Shown here piece after piece: positions 23,991 to 36,152 of a stretch of DNA of 64,000 nucleotides. The position numbers and the translations under genes were made by a program. The stretch's first letter is position 1. The number at the start of each line of letters is the position of its first letter. The stretch spans positions 49,841,682 to 49,905,681 of the forward strand of contig NC_088300.1 of NCBI RefSeq assembly GCF_032854445.1. The letters are read 5' to 3'. Under the pieces are notes generated by a model. That model saw only the letters and a list, made by a program, of their open reading frames with translations. It made no database searches and had not been told where the DNA came from. This DNA comes from Liolophura sinensis (taxonomy: Eukaryota > Mollusca > Polyplacophora > Chitonida > Chitonidae).

Positions 23991-25180
23991 GTCAAGATGT
24001 TTGTTAAATTGAACGTGTATCGGGTACCCCTTATTTTATAAGATAGTGACTGTGCTTAAGTTGTATCGAATCCTAATTTTATTGGTACACTGTTAAATTC
24101 TGTGTAAAGGTTTATGTACAACCTTGTTTGTGTAATTTCGTACTTAGGTCAGTAAACGTTTCCACTTATTTCGCAAATGTGGTCAGATGTGCCCAGATTA
24201 CATATAGGTAAACATTTACATCAATCCTTTAAACTCAGTGATACTCTTTTTTTTTCCGAAACTATACGGTGAAGAGTCCTCATAACTTCATTCTCCTTGA
24301 AGTTCCCAACGGAGATAATGCGTTCTTAACGGTTTTTTGAAGACCATATATCCGACAAATATGGGACTATATCCTACATAGGGCCATGTAGGCCAACTTG
24401 TACTAGTTGTATTTGTCTTAAAATTGGCATTATACAGATAGGCCTGTTCGAAATGTTCTGAGTGACGTCTAAACTTACCATTACATCGATCCTAAGCAAT
24501 ACCTTACTTATACATGGAGGTAGAATTATCTATTCTACCTCCGTAACTATACAATTAACACTAGTCTCCATAACCCCAGTTATACTTAATATTAAGTACT
24601 TGAAATGATCTAAATACTATCTATAGCAGTGCCTATACCTTTACTTAAACAACCTTGACAGAAATCGACGCAGCCCAGCTGCAACTTTTGCAGTCACGGT
24701 TTACCCCAAAATTTTAACAGGATACAATGCTGCAGCTGCTTTTCTGTATAACACATTATTGATACAAGACAAATAGAAATCAGCGAACTTTCCACAACTT
24801 TCCACGACCATAAAGAAGACAATGTTTGGTGCACAGCATTCTGTCAGACAAATGTGACAGGCTTGGGTGATCTTGGCATAATGTTTCATGTAGTCTTCCT
24901 GTACATTTACCGTTATGTGCAAGATTATCGCCTACACCACACCTAGTTTGACACACAAACTACCAATGATTTACTTTGCAGACTGACGAACATTAAAAAA
25001 GGAAACGACAAATTTGTGGATGTTTTTAGTTGTGTATGTAATAAACACTTATGTTAAAGACACACACCAACTTAAAAGCGAAAATGGAAACTGCAGAGAA
25101 ATGACACACCAAATATGGTGCAGGTCTCGTCCATTCTGATCTTAATTTGTATTTATTTTAACTTTTTATTCCTGTTTTCA
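23991..25180. other. putative intron, no exon seen
   Basis: No coding motif. It contains a near-perfect inverted repeat, 'ggaggtagaat' and its complement separated by five bases, at about 24516-24542. Confidence 0.4.
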
Positions 25181-25197
25181 GCTTGTGAAGGGCAACA

Positions 25198-25297
25198 ATG
25201 AGGCGCATGAGCGGTTTCGCTGCGGTCTTACTGTCATGTGTTGTTGGGACATTTGCATATCCGGCTATCGAGAAACGACAAGCTGACCAGGTGGAAG
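25198..25297 (+). CDS. chitin-binding gene, coding exon 1 (signal peptide)
   Basis: Preceded by the acceptor 'cctgttttcag' ending at 25180; ends at donor 'GAAG|gtaggc', phase 1. Confidence 0.88.
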
Positions 25298-28200
25298 GTA
25301 GGCATATGTATATATATATACAAGAGATTCTGGTAATAAAACACTTCACATAACTAGTCTTGTTCCTAACTTTTAGACGTCCCCACTAAATATTTACAAA
25401 GTATGGTATAACATAGTCCTATACCACAGCATGATGCTCTCCATGTTATACATTAATATATAATCATATCATCTAGTCAGTCCTCGTGAAAGCTAAACAA
25501 TTAAGTTAGATATTTTTGTGTTTATATTTTTACTTATTTTTGTTTATATTGACTCTTCAATATCTTGTTTACCTCTGTGTTTCAGCTCTGTGCGCCGACC
25601 TCATATTTCAGAATGCCTCCTTGTCTTATACCGTGGAAATCGGCTCCGACTGTACGATGTTTGCCCAGTGTTTACCCGAAGGAGGCTACCTTTTGGGCAA
25701 CTGCTCTGCTGGACTGATGTTTGACCCTCTGCTGAGGAGATGCCAGTATGCAAATTTGGTCAGCTGTGCCCAGAGTGAGTACATACGCTCAGTGTTATTT
25801 ATTTATTTGGTTGGTGTTTTTCGCGGCACTCAAGAATATATTTCACTTATGTACCTCGGCAGCCAGCATTATGGTGGAAGGTAACCTGGCGGAGTCTGGG
25901 GGAAACCCACGACCAGCTGTAGGTTGCCGGCAGACTTTCCCACGTACGGTTTGGGAGATACGCTAAATGTCGTGAACCTCTAACTCAACTTATAGTAACC
26001 TCAAGTGAGCAAAACAGTTTATGTTAACGTTAACTAAATGATTTTGACATACGATTCTGCTGCCTTCTCGTGGAATCGTAGCAGTCATTTAATATCTTTT
26101 GAAAGATGACAAAGAACTATTTATAGTAATGTGGAAAAGCGGAAAGCATTTTCTATGCAACAGAACGCTAATCTTGTCGCCGATGTTGTTAAGAAGATGA
26201 TTTCAGACCCACAGATCTACGAAAGATTTAACAGTAATTCTCTGATATACGAGTTTTAAGTTGTATCCCATTGACAGGATGAAGTTCTGGTCACCTTTAT
26301 CTTGAGAAATGAAAAATTTTATCTAAATAAAAAGAAGATCTTATGTTCTCCTTTGAGAGACATCTGTACAGGAGCTGGTGTAATATACTAAGATAATAAG
26401 CTTATGGATAAAAAAAAACACCTGTAATTTTTGCTGGTGACGTTTCGAATAAAGATGTTATAGAAGTTACATCGAAAAGTGTCTAGCAATTATTAAAGCA
26501 GTCTTTTATGTATAGGTCTAAGTAATGGTTCATCATAGTACATTACGTCTACTGTTGTTCGTCCGATACAATCGTTTTCATAAGGAAGCTGAACAAGCCG
26601 TTTAACGCTATATTAATCATGTCAATCACACAGATACAACGCTCTTGGTAATATTGTCCTATTCTCTGTGCCCAGATCCTTGTAGTGGTCGTCCAGATGG
26701 CGCTGCGATCAACGACCCCCGGGGTTGTGCTCACTTCTATGGCTGTAGTGGCGGACTGGCTGTGCCCTTGAGCTGTCCCGACGGACAGAGCTTTAGTGGC
26801 AACTCATGTGCCCCTGACGCAAGCTGTGGTTTCGTCGAGCAGACAACCATCGCCATGAGTCGTAAGTATATTGGAAATAAAAACATTTAATTGGAAGCTA
26901 ATGCATTTAAATAGACCATGTGACATAGTTCAAGTTTAAAGGAGCTTTCTAGTTAGTATTCGGATTTGATGTTTAAATTGAGTTTCAAAACAAACAAAAA
27001 ATATAGTAACAACGTGTATTCCCGTTTCGATCATTGTGTTATTTTTTCCGCATAAAATAAGAATGTTGTTACAATCCTAGACAAACACGTATCACAGGCA
27101 AAATACATGCAATCAAATTCCAAAAGTTTTTGGAAAGTTCTAGGAGCAGCCATTGGCAGGGTGAGTTATGTACTGGCAAAATCCGAGACGCCAGAATGAC
27201 ATGTCAGTGATCGGTGTTTTTTGCTATTTTTGTACACACACCTCTCCCAGTCGTTCTCTCTGTTGCGGAGCTTTTTTTTAAAATATCTGAGCTGTTAACA
27301 GGCAACATTCACTTAACAAGAAGCCCAAGTGCAAGACAACGGCGGCTTCATGTAAGACTTTTCGAAATTGCCATTGTTTTTTTTATAGCAAAAATAAATA
27401 ACAATTTTATTCCATCAGAAATCTATCCATGCTTAGGATGAAAATGACTCGTGATTAGATTTAGTCCTGACTTCTTCAACGCTTAAATCATGATGAACGG
27501 TATAGCACATTGCACCGAATGAACTTGTAAAACATTAGGCAATCGGAAGAAAGCGATGGAGTGAAGGTATAGATCAGAGAACCTTTGCTCGGGTAACATC
27601 CGTCGATAATGCATGATAATCAAAATAAATGGGTGGGAACTTAACAATCATAACTGTTATTAGCCTGTCCCAAGTGAAGTATTTCTATGACGAACATATA
27701 GTAGTGCAATCAAATTCAGTTAATCAGTCATAACTTCAGAGGTGATTTAGTAAGTTTGGCGCACTCTTATATATATATATAGATCACGAACAACTGTTTA
27801 TTAAGTTTCTGTCTAAATTGGTCTAAAATCACGTTAGTTACATTACGAAAGACAATTCCACATGTCACATAGTGGATAATTTACGCCGTAGTTACTACAG
27901 ACATTTTCAAACCTGTGTCACGTCTACCCTTGGAAGCCACGCTGGTCGATTTTCCTTTGTGACTTATAGCTGCATTCATCATAAATAACAAAGGAGAACA
28001 GCCAAGAAGGATGTGGTCAATCCGCGTGTTTGTTATAAACATCATCGGACATGATGCTACGTGCGTTGATTCATTTGCTTGTGCGATATTGCTATAATCA
28101 ACGTTGTTTCACGAAGAGTGTGCACCTAGGTGTAGGAAACCGTACGCAGTTGGAAGGCAACGACCGCAGACGCACGTCGCTGTAGGCTCCTGGGTAACCG

Positions 28201-28875
28201 TCGAAGGACATGTCGCACTCTATACATTGGCATTTGACATTCATTTTATGAGATTCATGATGATAATGTTAAAATATGAAGTCAGTTTCATCATACAGAC
28301 AAATGAAAACTATGCGTGAAATTACTTTCATTTTTTTTTCCTTAGAGTTTTTCAAAGGCATTCAAATATTTGAATTCTATGGTGGGCTTTATGAACCACA
28401 CTGACGGTATCTAAGAACTCCGACGTCACATCACCTTTTTTCCTGATGTTCACCAGAAGGAGGGAATTTTTAAGAATATTATTTCAGTAATCTTTTTATC
28501 ATTGGTACAAAATTCAATATTGTTAATAGAGTTAGAAAACCTTCCTGTGATATCAGAGTTCCTAAACTCTGATAGTGTGGTCCATAAAGTCCACCTTAGA
28601 ATTCAAACTTTTGAACGCCTTTAACTCTCTTCACAAAAGTCTATAAAAATAAATGAAATGATGTTTATGCATAGTTTTAAGTGGTCTATCATCGCTAAAG
28701 ACTTATTGTTTTTCTTTTACCTGTGTTAACAGCAGCCGAAATGTGCCAGATCAAGGGCATGAAGCCGTATCCAGGGGATAACACGATGTACATTTCCATG
28801 CACGCTGGTGCAGTGGAGGTGGAGATGCCGTGTCCCCCGGGCACCGTCTTTGACGAGACCTGCTCCTGTACATAA
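25198..28875 (+). CDS. secreted chitin-binding protein, 205 residues, four coding exons
   Basis: Exons 25198-25297, 25586-25774, 26676-26861 and 28733-28875 join with consistent phase-1 boundaries and standard GT-AG sites. Residues 1-21 are a signal peptide ('FAAVLLSCVVGTFAYPA'), followed by a short segment with a KR cleavage-like site. Exon 2 encodes a six-cysteine peritrophin-A (ChtBD2) domain and exon 3 a second one (six cysteines, with 'PRGCAHFYGC'). Exon 4 gives a shorter third unit with four cysteines ('PCPPGTVFDETCSCT') that keeps the family's C-terminal pattern but lacks two cysteines. Such domains bind chitin in extracellular matrices; in shell-bearing or chitin-forming animals a role in shell, gut lining or chaetal matrix is plausible but inferred. 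One domain per exon with equal phases suggests growth by exon duplication. Start chosen because the ATG precedes a clear signal peptide. Confidence 0.9.
25586..25774 (+). CDS. chitin-binding gene, coding exon 2 (ChtBD2 domain 1)
   Basis: Acceptor 'ctgtgtttcag', donor 'CAGA|gtgagt'. Six cysteines in peritrophin-A spacing. Confidence 0.92.
25797..25955 (-). repeat. SINE copy just inside intron 2
   Basis: Tail-first 'tttatttatttggttggtg' and 'ctcaagaatatatttcact' through 'gggggaaacccacgacc'. It begins only about 20 bases after the exon 2 donor. Confidence 0.88.
26676..26861 (+). CDS. chitin-binding gene, coding exon 3 (ChtBD2 domain 2)
   Basis: Acceptor 'ctctgtgcccag', donor 'GAGTC|gtaagt'. 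Six cysteines in peritrophin-A spacing. Confidence 0.92.
26862..28344. other. intron 3 of the chitin-binding gene
   Basis: No exon recognised. It has a short (TA)n at about 27770-27781. Confidence 0.45.
28345..28627. repeat. MITE with long terminal inverted repeats
   Basis: The left end ('ttcaaaggcattcaaata' and 'gaattctatggtggg') is repeated inverted at the right end ('ccaccttagaattcaaac' and 'gaacgcctttaa'). The arms are about 80 bases with some mismatches around a roughly 100-base centre. There is no coding capacity, so it is a non-autonomous DNA transposon. A related half-copy lies at 57466-57545. Confidence 0.75.
28733..28875 (+). CDS. chitin-binding gene, coding exon 4 (third Cys-rich unit, stop)
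   Basis: Acceptor 'cctgtgttaacag', stop TAA at 28873-28875. The untranslated part may continue to a donor 'CTGAC|gtaagt' at 28911. Confidence 0.85.
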
Positions 28876-29209
28876 GGCAGATAATTGTTGAGTAGCACAT
28901 AACAGCCTGACGTAAGTTTCTCAAATGTGCAAACGAAAATCTCCCCATTTATTAAATGTTGAAGGGATTTAATTTCAGAATTGTCAGAATTGATATGGCT
29001 AGATTCTTTTCTATAACATTTATTAACAATAAATGCATATTTAACAAAATGAGGTGACCATGTGGACTGAAACATTACAAAATATATCTCTTTTTGTTAT
29101 TTGTATTAGTTTAAATATAATGAATAAATATTGTTTAAATGTTCCTGATAAAATATGTATGTTAGGTTAGTCTGTGTTGATGGCCATTTCTTTCTACATT
29201 CTCTTTCAG

Positions 29210-29335
29210 CGTGATATAGGCATAAAACCATCGTTGAAGATTACATGTGCTAGCCAAAGAACTGAAATGTCGTCTTCTCTATAAATGTTTTATAAGTTGT
29301 TTAATTTATTAAAGTGCTTTGAAATGCAAATTTCC
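29210..29335 (+). other. candidate 3' non-coding exon of the chitin-binding gene
   Basis: It follows the acceptor 'attctctttcag' (ending 29209) that pairs with the donor after the stop codon. It contains an ATTAAA polyadenylation-type signal at 29308-29313. Confidence 0.4.
29308..29313 (+). terminator. polyadenylation-type signal ATTAAA
   Basis: A common variant of the AATAAA signal, placed at the end of the likely 3' non-coding exon. Confidence 0.35.
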
Positions 29336-29978
29336 TACGACTGTGAGTGTACATTTTTTTGTGTGTTTTAATTCCCACGTTCTGCGAGCGCGGTCGGCTG
29401 TAGATTCGAAAATGGAGATTAGCAAAGTTTGACTTGCTGTCGGTGCACCATTCGTGTTATTCATAGTGACGTCAGTGACGTTGTTATTCACGGCAAATCA
29501 ATATGAAATCAGAATCATTTCGGTTTAATAAAAACTAATTTAACAGCATGTTCATAGTTGTTTTTGCAGCCCTATAACTTGTTGAAGACAGGACAGTGAA
29601 TGGAGGAGTATGTAAATCTGTATTTCTGAATCTTAAGCACAGAAAAATCAAAAAGTCCTCACATCTGCAACGAAGTATAGTCTTGCGTATAGTGTGTGAG
29701 ATATGTACATATGTAGGCGTAGAGTTTGAAACGCTACTGATGTGCCTGGCCAACTGGGTTGCATCCAGTGCTATACTTAGCTCTCATCCGCCTTTAGATT
29801 ATGTTCTCTGCGCGGAGATTTATTTCTTCCTCGATTGAATTAGGTTTACACGGAGAAGCCCAGAAGGGCATTCTTAAATTCTGTGAGTGTGGTCTGCGTC
29901 AAACTCGGGCACACTGATGAATGATATGAAATGAGACAAATGATACATCGTAACTCTAACCACCTCTGTAACTCTCTG

Positions 29979-31098
29979 CCACCCATGCACCTGACAACTG
30001 TATCCATCACCCATGGACCTGACCATCGATTCTACCACCCATGAATCTGACCACCGTTTCTACCACCCATGAACCTGACCACCGTTTCCACCACCCGTGA
30101 ACCTAACCACCGTGTCCATCACCCCTAAACCCCATAAACCCGACCACCGTTTCTGAAAACCCATGCACCTGACCACCGTTTCCACCACCCATGAACCTGA
30201 CCATCGATTCCTCAACCCATGAAACTGACCACCGTTTCCACCACCCATGAACCTGACCATCGATTCCTCAACCCATGAAACTGACCACTGTTTCCACCAC
30301 CCATGAACCTGACCATCGATTCCTCAACCCATGAAACTGACCACCGTTTCCACCACCCGTGAACCTGACCATCGATTCCTCAACCCATGAAACTGACCAC
30401 CGTTTCCACCACCCGTGAACCTGACCATCGTTTCCACCACCCTTGCACCTCACCACCGTTTCCACCACCCATGCACCTCACCACCGTTTCCACCACCCAT
30501 GCACCTCACCACCGATTTTACCACTCATGAATCTGACCACCGATTCCTCCACCCAGGAACCTGACCACCTATTCCTGCACCCAGGAACCTGACTACCGAT
30601 TCCTCCACCCATGAACCTGACCATCGACTCCTTCACCCATGAAACTGGCCACCGCTTTTACCACCCATGTACTTGACCACCGTTTCTAACACCCATGAGC
30701 CTGACCACCGTTTCTACCACCCATTAACCTGACCACCGTTTCTACCACCCATTAACCTGACCACAGTTTCTACCACCCATGAACCTGACCATCGCTTCCA
30801 CCACCCATGAACCTGACCACCATTTCCTCCACCCATGAACCTGACCAGCACTTCTTCCATCTATGAACCTGACCTCCGTTTCTTCTACCCATAAATCTGA
30901 CAATGTGTCTATCACCCATATAAACCCCATAAATCCGACCACCGTTTTCACCACCCGCGAACCTGACCACCGTTTCCACCACCCATGAACCTGACCATCG
31001 ATTCCTCCACCGATGAACTTGAGGACCGTTTCCGTTACCCATAAACCTGACCACCGTTTCTACCACCCATGAACCTGACCACCGTTTCTTCCACTCAC
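29979..31098. repeat. 28-bp minisatellite, about 39 copies
   Basis: The unit is close to 'cctgaccaccgtttccacca' plus 'cccatgaa'. Between about 30200 and 30420 two variants alternate ('accgtttccaccacc' and 'atcgattcctcaaccc'), giving a 56-bp higher-order repeat. The strand is strongly C-rich over G. Minus-strand frames rich in Gly, Trp and Val are artefacts of the repeat. Confidence 0.92.
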
Positions 31099-31126
31099 GT
31101 AGGTCTGCCATAAAGCTGGTAATCTT

Positions 31127-31150
31127 CGTGTAAAATAATTATTTTACACG
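31127..31150. repeat. perfect 24-bp palindrome
   Basis: The sequence 'cgtgtaaaataa' is followed directly by its own reverse complement. It lies between the minisatellite and the SINE tail and might form a hairpin or cruciform. Confidence 0.85.
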
Positions 31151-31193
31151 GAGTACGGCGTAAAACTTAAATCAAATAACTAAATAAATAAAT
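31146..31193 (+). repeat. SINE 3' tail fragment
   Basis: 'ggagtacggcgtaaaac' followed by 'aaatcaaataactaaataaa' matches only the last part of the SINE family. Confidence 0.7.
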
Positions 31194-34100
31194 ACATTAA
31201 ATTCCTGTCAAATAAATTATAAATATTATTGCGAAGGAATGATACTGATTAATGCCGATGGTAGAGAATACTTCTCCAGGTGGTCCATATCCACCTGTGT
31301 AAAGACAAATTTAAAAGACCTTAACCGTTTTACATAACTCGACAAAACGGAACTGCAAAGCGTAACCATGTTTTAGCCTTTTTACAGATCAAAATGAATT
31401 GCGCAACGATGAACGATTTTTTATAATGTCGAAAAAATGAAAAAGTGAACAAATCTTATTTAGAGAAACATGTGTTTTCGGAAAAAAAAGAAGTTGTCTG
31501 AACAAGTTTTGGACAAGTGCTATCGTCAGATATAAAACAAGTTGTGGCAGTCTTTGACGCATCATCGGATGGGCCCACTTGTGTAAATTTAATCGTTGTT
31601 AAAGGCATTACTCATCGTCAGTTTTATGCATGAGTAAAACCGGTGGTGGTATATTGCGCGCATTACGTATGTGCATGTTGTCATATATGTCCATTACATA
31701 TTGGAATACGGCGAACGGTTATCGACGAACATTAGACTATGCAAACGGACAAATGTACATCGTTGACCCCTCATTGTCAGCAAGCTTCCACAAACAATGA
31801 GAGCGGAAGAATAGGTGGGTTTACCAATAAATCTACGACAATGTTGTGAGCCAACACCGATGACCTGTTTTTCGCTGCCGGCAGGTTCTCGTGTCACATT
31901 ATCCTGCTTTCATGTGTCTTGGTTGAGAGTTGTATGATTTGTCTTCGATGATCAATTACCAGTCTAAGAACGAACAATAGGCCAGTTTAGGGATTTATCA
32001 AATGTCAAAACCAAGTTAATAGTATTAAAAGTAAGGTTAGGTTATTACATAACAAAGCTTCACAGGTGTTTTGCATTAAACCTGAGATGTCAGCGGCTCA
32101 AGGAAAAAACTAGAAGCACCCCTCTTAAACACTCCATGTGTCAAAATCTCCTTAATAGTAATCTCAGGGAGTCCTCACATTCAACAGACCTTATGCGAGA
32201 TCTATATGTTCAGCCTTGTTGTCCTATACAAAATCATATTATAATATCATCCATATTACCCGTTGACACGATATGGCTGGATTATTGCCAGAGTTGTGTT
32301 AAGCCGTAATCCTTCGTCAATGTAACCTGTTGCCACGATATGGCTCCAATATTGCCAAAGTGGCGTTAAGCCAGAAGGGTTCATCCATATCATCTATCGT
32401 CATGTGAGACGACACTAGAGATTTGAGCAAGAAGAACTATGCTGAGCGCATTCACACTGGTAATTATCCTCCGAGAACTGAACAACCTTGTCAGTGCTTT
32501 CAGTCAATCTAGCAGGGCACAGCTCCCCTGTTAGATTCAAATTACATTCAGCGACTATTTTGGGGTAAAATGAAGGCCATCGTTTTTCTTGGCAGTAATT
32601 TCAGTGTTATAAGGTCAACATTTGAGGATCTGAGGCATGTCTTCACTTAATTAAGTATGGGTTGCATTACCATTTTTATTGTTATTATTTAGCCGATACG
32701 GTTTTATATGTATAGTTGTCAAGTAAAATCCTTAAGCGTTGACCGCATTGCCAAATTAACTTCAAGTTCCGCATGGTTATGTGTATGGTTTCGTGGGATA
32801 TGATGGTTGGTGAGAAAATCGTCTGCAACGAAGCAATTTAAACCGTGAAAGTGGTATCACTGGACTCCTTATACTTCGTGGACAATTGTTGAAGTTGATA
32901 GATGGCTGTTCGCCATTGTCCAGCAATCCTCTATTTACGGCGCCAGTCGGTTAGGCCTTTAGTATCCATTACGTGTGGAACAATTTACAACTAGAAGCCC
33001 GAATTATTTACAGCGCTGTGCAACAACCACAGTCAATGCACTCAAAGATGTGTCTTCCTGGTTTCCTGTTACATAAGTGGCATTACATAAGGGTCAAAAA
33101 CAAATCCAGTTATGTGATGTCTGGCATCAGGATTGGGTATATTTTATACAGCAAGACATAAAACAATACCAAGAGCAAGGACACTTGTCCATCTTACATT
33201 ACACATTTTGTGGCTGACGTGACTTAATAGTTAAGGCGATGTAAATGGCATCAGTTTGGGCGGATACCATACTGAAAACAGCTGAAAACTAGATTCCTGA
33301 TAGAATGATTAAGACAGATAAATCCTGGACAATGTTTTGTACAGGGTTACGGGTCAAAGCGTCGTTAAACCCGAACGTCCCGTGGTTAAAATGCAAGGCA
33401 CATAAAACAAAGCAATTAAGCTAATAGACGTATTTTAGGTTTAAATGGTTGTGAGGTGTCGCCTAAACCGATAGTTACTGTAGAATGGGGATAACTCCTG
33501 CGCATGCGCAAAGAATCACTACCCTGTACAGTAAAGGTTCAGTCTGATCTATTGTGGATGACTCTATGAAGCGTTGCATTAAAATCTCAACACAATGTAC
33601 CATAAAAATCGTAAAATTGCAACGGATATTTGTACCATGTATATCCCTCTAGCTTATGTGTATATTCTTCTCTCCTATTTGTATTTATATGTACAACCAC
33701 AGCATAAATACACTACTAAAACAACAAAGGAAAACAACACTAATTCGCTTCTGCACATAAAGTCAAACGAATATATTTATTGACAACAATAACAGGAACT
33801 ACTGTCGTAAACTATGAGACCTTGGGTATAAAACGAAGCGAAAACCAACATAGTGGCAAAACACTGTATAGTGGTGAGTGTAAAACGTTGAGCAAATGGA
33901 GACTAAATACATCAAAGGACGATATGTCATGATAAACACAATGATTGTTTTGAGGCACATTTTTAAAATTATAAATAAACAAGCGTTTATGTTAAAAATC
34001 ACACTAACTTAGCTTTAGTACAATCACAACCGTTATAAAGTACTGATTCAAGAGGCGCAATGAATGTTACCATTTAGTTCTGTGATGGCTTAAGGCAGAT

Positions 34101-34335
34101 GATTATATGTACATATGTACACTATATACAGATTATAGAACACACAAAAAATCAGCATGCGTCATCATTTAAAAGTAGAGACAAGTTTGCATTTGCGACG
34201 GTGAAATGTGGAATGATCTCCGATGTACCATTTTGATCCGCTATTTTCTACTTAGCAAATATCTTCTGTGACTCAAATGTATAAAATTTATAAAATATTA
34301 TTTTAAAAATGCTACATAGGCAATAAAAGCTATGT
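31194..34335. other. intergenic, no gene seen
   Basis: No coding motif recognised. At 32258-32385 two direct copies of a dispersed repeat tail occur ('acgatatggctg', 'attgccaaagtggcgttaag'), resembling a third SINE-type family. Confidence 0.4.
32258..32385. repeat. two tandem copies of a short dispersed repeat
   Basis: 'cccgttgacacgatatggct' and 'cctgttgccacgatatggct' head two units of about 65 bases that both end in a 'gttaagcc' block. I recall similar tails in molluscan repeats; the family is not named here. Confidence 0.5.
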
Positions 34336-34437
34336 GTATTTATTTATATATTTGATTGATGTTTTACGCTTAACTCAAGAATATTTCACTTATACGACGT
34401 CGGCCAGTATTATGGTGAGAGGAAACCGGGCAGAGCG
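34336..34437 (-). repeat. SINE copy, truncated
   Basis: 'ttgattgatgttttacgctt', 'ctcaagaatatttcacttat' and 'gaggaaaccgggcagagc' match the family; it then breaks into a GT-rich run. Confidence 0.85.
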
Positions 34438-36013
34438 GGTGGGTGGGTGGGTGTGGGTGGGGTGGGGGCAAATATGCGCGTTTAATAGTGCTTGGCTGGG
34501 AACCATGGACTCGCCTAACGCACAATGACGTGGGATGTTCGAATTCAGCATCCGCTTGATCAGCAAGTTTGCTGCGCATGCAACTGACGAAGTACCCATC
34601 TCCCACATCTCATTAAACTGACAGCGGTAGAAAAGCAAAACACCTTTGATTATAGCGTAAATTATACTGTAATGAAGATGTATGTGTACATGCGGTGAAA
34701 TCTAATCAGCAATGACTGGTTAATCATTGTCAGTGACAACACAAACAATGGTGAACTCTAATGGACATCCAGCCGATCATTTCCTGTGTAAAACGCAGTC
34801 TCTCCAGTCAGCGCATCTGTGTCATATTTTTGTGTTTAAGAGTCACCAACATGACGTACTACATTTGCTTTTTTATGTGTAAAATAGGATAAATTGAAAC
34901 CCTTACTTCGTTTTTATGTTTATAAATATAAGTTATTTTCTGTTATCAGTCTGACCGTACCACTCGTGACATACGGATAGACCTAGGTATAGACCACGAT
35001 GCAGTGGGTTTGAAGTCTGAGCATGCACATGTAACTTTAGTGGTTAACCTACATTGATAATCTGCCGTGTGACGACTGTGTTAAGAATGTCTCATTCACT
35101 CGAGAGCATATTCCGTTACACTGAGTGATTGATTGATTGACTGGCGTTTGATACTACTTTTTTTACTTATGACGGTGGTCAGATTTATGGGTGGAGGAAA
35201 CCACCGGCCTTCATTATATTCCTGAAAAGCCCCTTCTTAAAGCTGCATCCGAAACAGCGAGAGCTCGTTTTGAGCACGCGACCTCGTGAAGGGTCTGATG
35301 TTTGCAGTGTGCCGTTATTATAATCATCTAACCCATACTTTTACAGTGTAGATCAGATCAAGCTGAGGAAAAACGGAAAGAACTTACAGTACTTCGTCAA
35401 CCGGTAGGTGGATTTTTCTGCGTGAATCAGTAATTGGTAGAGCAAGACTTAACTGACATGGGAACTCTGTTTGAGAACATTTATATTACTGGTACAATAT
35501 AAGCACTAATACCACTATTTCTTTTCACTGAACTACAGTAAAGCAAATGCTGATAGTCATCGTCATAAATCGCGTCGAGTAAGAGAATCTTTTCCTCTCC
35601 GTTCAGTATATACACCTCGCAGTAACTGAATACTTTGTCCCAGTGCCACTGGGATGACAGGCTTCGCTATATACAACGACTGAAAGTATATTTCACAAAG
35701 AAAAAGTGAAAACTTGCTGACGTTGGGAGTATCCAAGCGCTGAGACAAGAGCCTTAGCTTATCGTTAAGGTCCCAAATTCCATGTTTTACTGTTTGCTTT
35801 TACTGTTATAGCGGTTGAGTTTGAAATACGGTTCATTTGTTCATTTTAGTGTTAAAGGACGTGCAAATAATCAGGAGGAAAAAAGATATTAACAAAAAAA
35901 AAACAAAAAAAACACTCGGTTTTGTCACCTATAATATTCACCACAAACGGAGGCGTAAGGGTTTATGATATCAAAGAGTACATATAAATATTGTATATAC
36001 AGTTTGCCGGATG
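34438..36013. other. intergenic, no gene seen
   Basis: A G/T-rich simple stretch at 34437-34465, then no recognised gene except the SINE fragment at 35127. This region lies 3' of the receptor kinase gene and probably includes its 3' untranslated region. Confidence 0.4.
35127..35205 (-). repeat. decayed SINE fragment
   Basis: 'gattgattgactggcgtttg', 'acttatgacggtggtcag' and 'tgggtggaggaaacc' follow the SINE body order. Confidence 0.6.
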
Positions 36014-36152
36014 TCATTGGTGGACTTCATTTACAGAATGGGAGGAGCAATGCAAAGGTGAAGAGCCAACAGAGGAACGCGGTGACATCTGGATGCCCTG
36101 GTCAGTGTCTGTGTCATCCGCTTCTCTGGAACTCATGTCTTTGTTGGATTTA
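36014..36152 (-). CDS. RTK last exon (Ser/Thr-rich tail, stop)
   Basis: Acceptor 'acttgtgtttcag' and stop TGA. It encodes a 45-residue polar tail ('[20 protein letters not shown]'). It is joined by phase to the donor 'CCAG|gtaaca' at 36875; reading past that donor would give an earlier stop two codons later (TAA at 36871-36873). Confidence 0.72.

Noticed and set aside
30060-31111. Several minus-strand open frames rich in Gly, Trp, Val
   Set aside because: They are translations of the 28-bp minisatellite; composition and repetition follow the DNA repeat, with no independent start or splice support.
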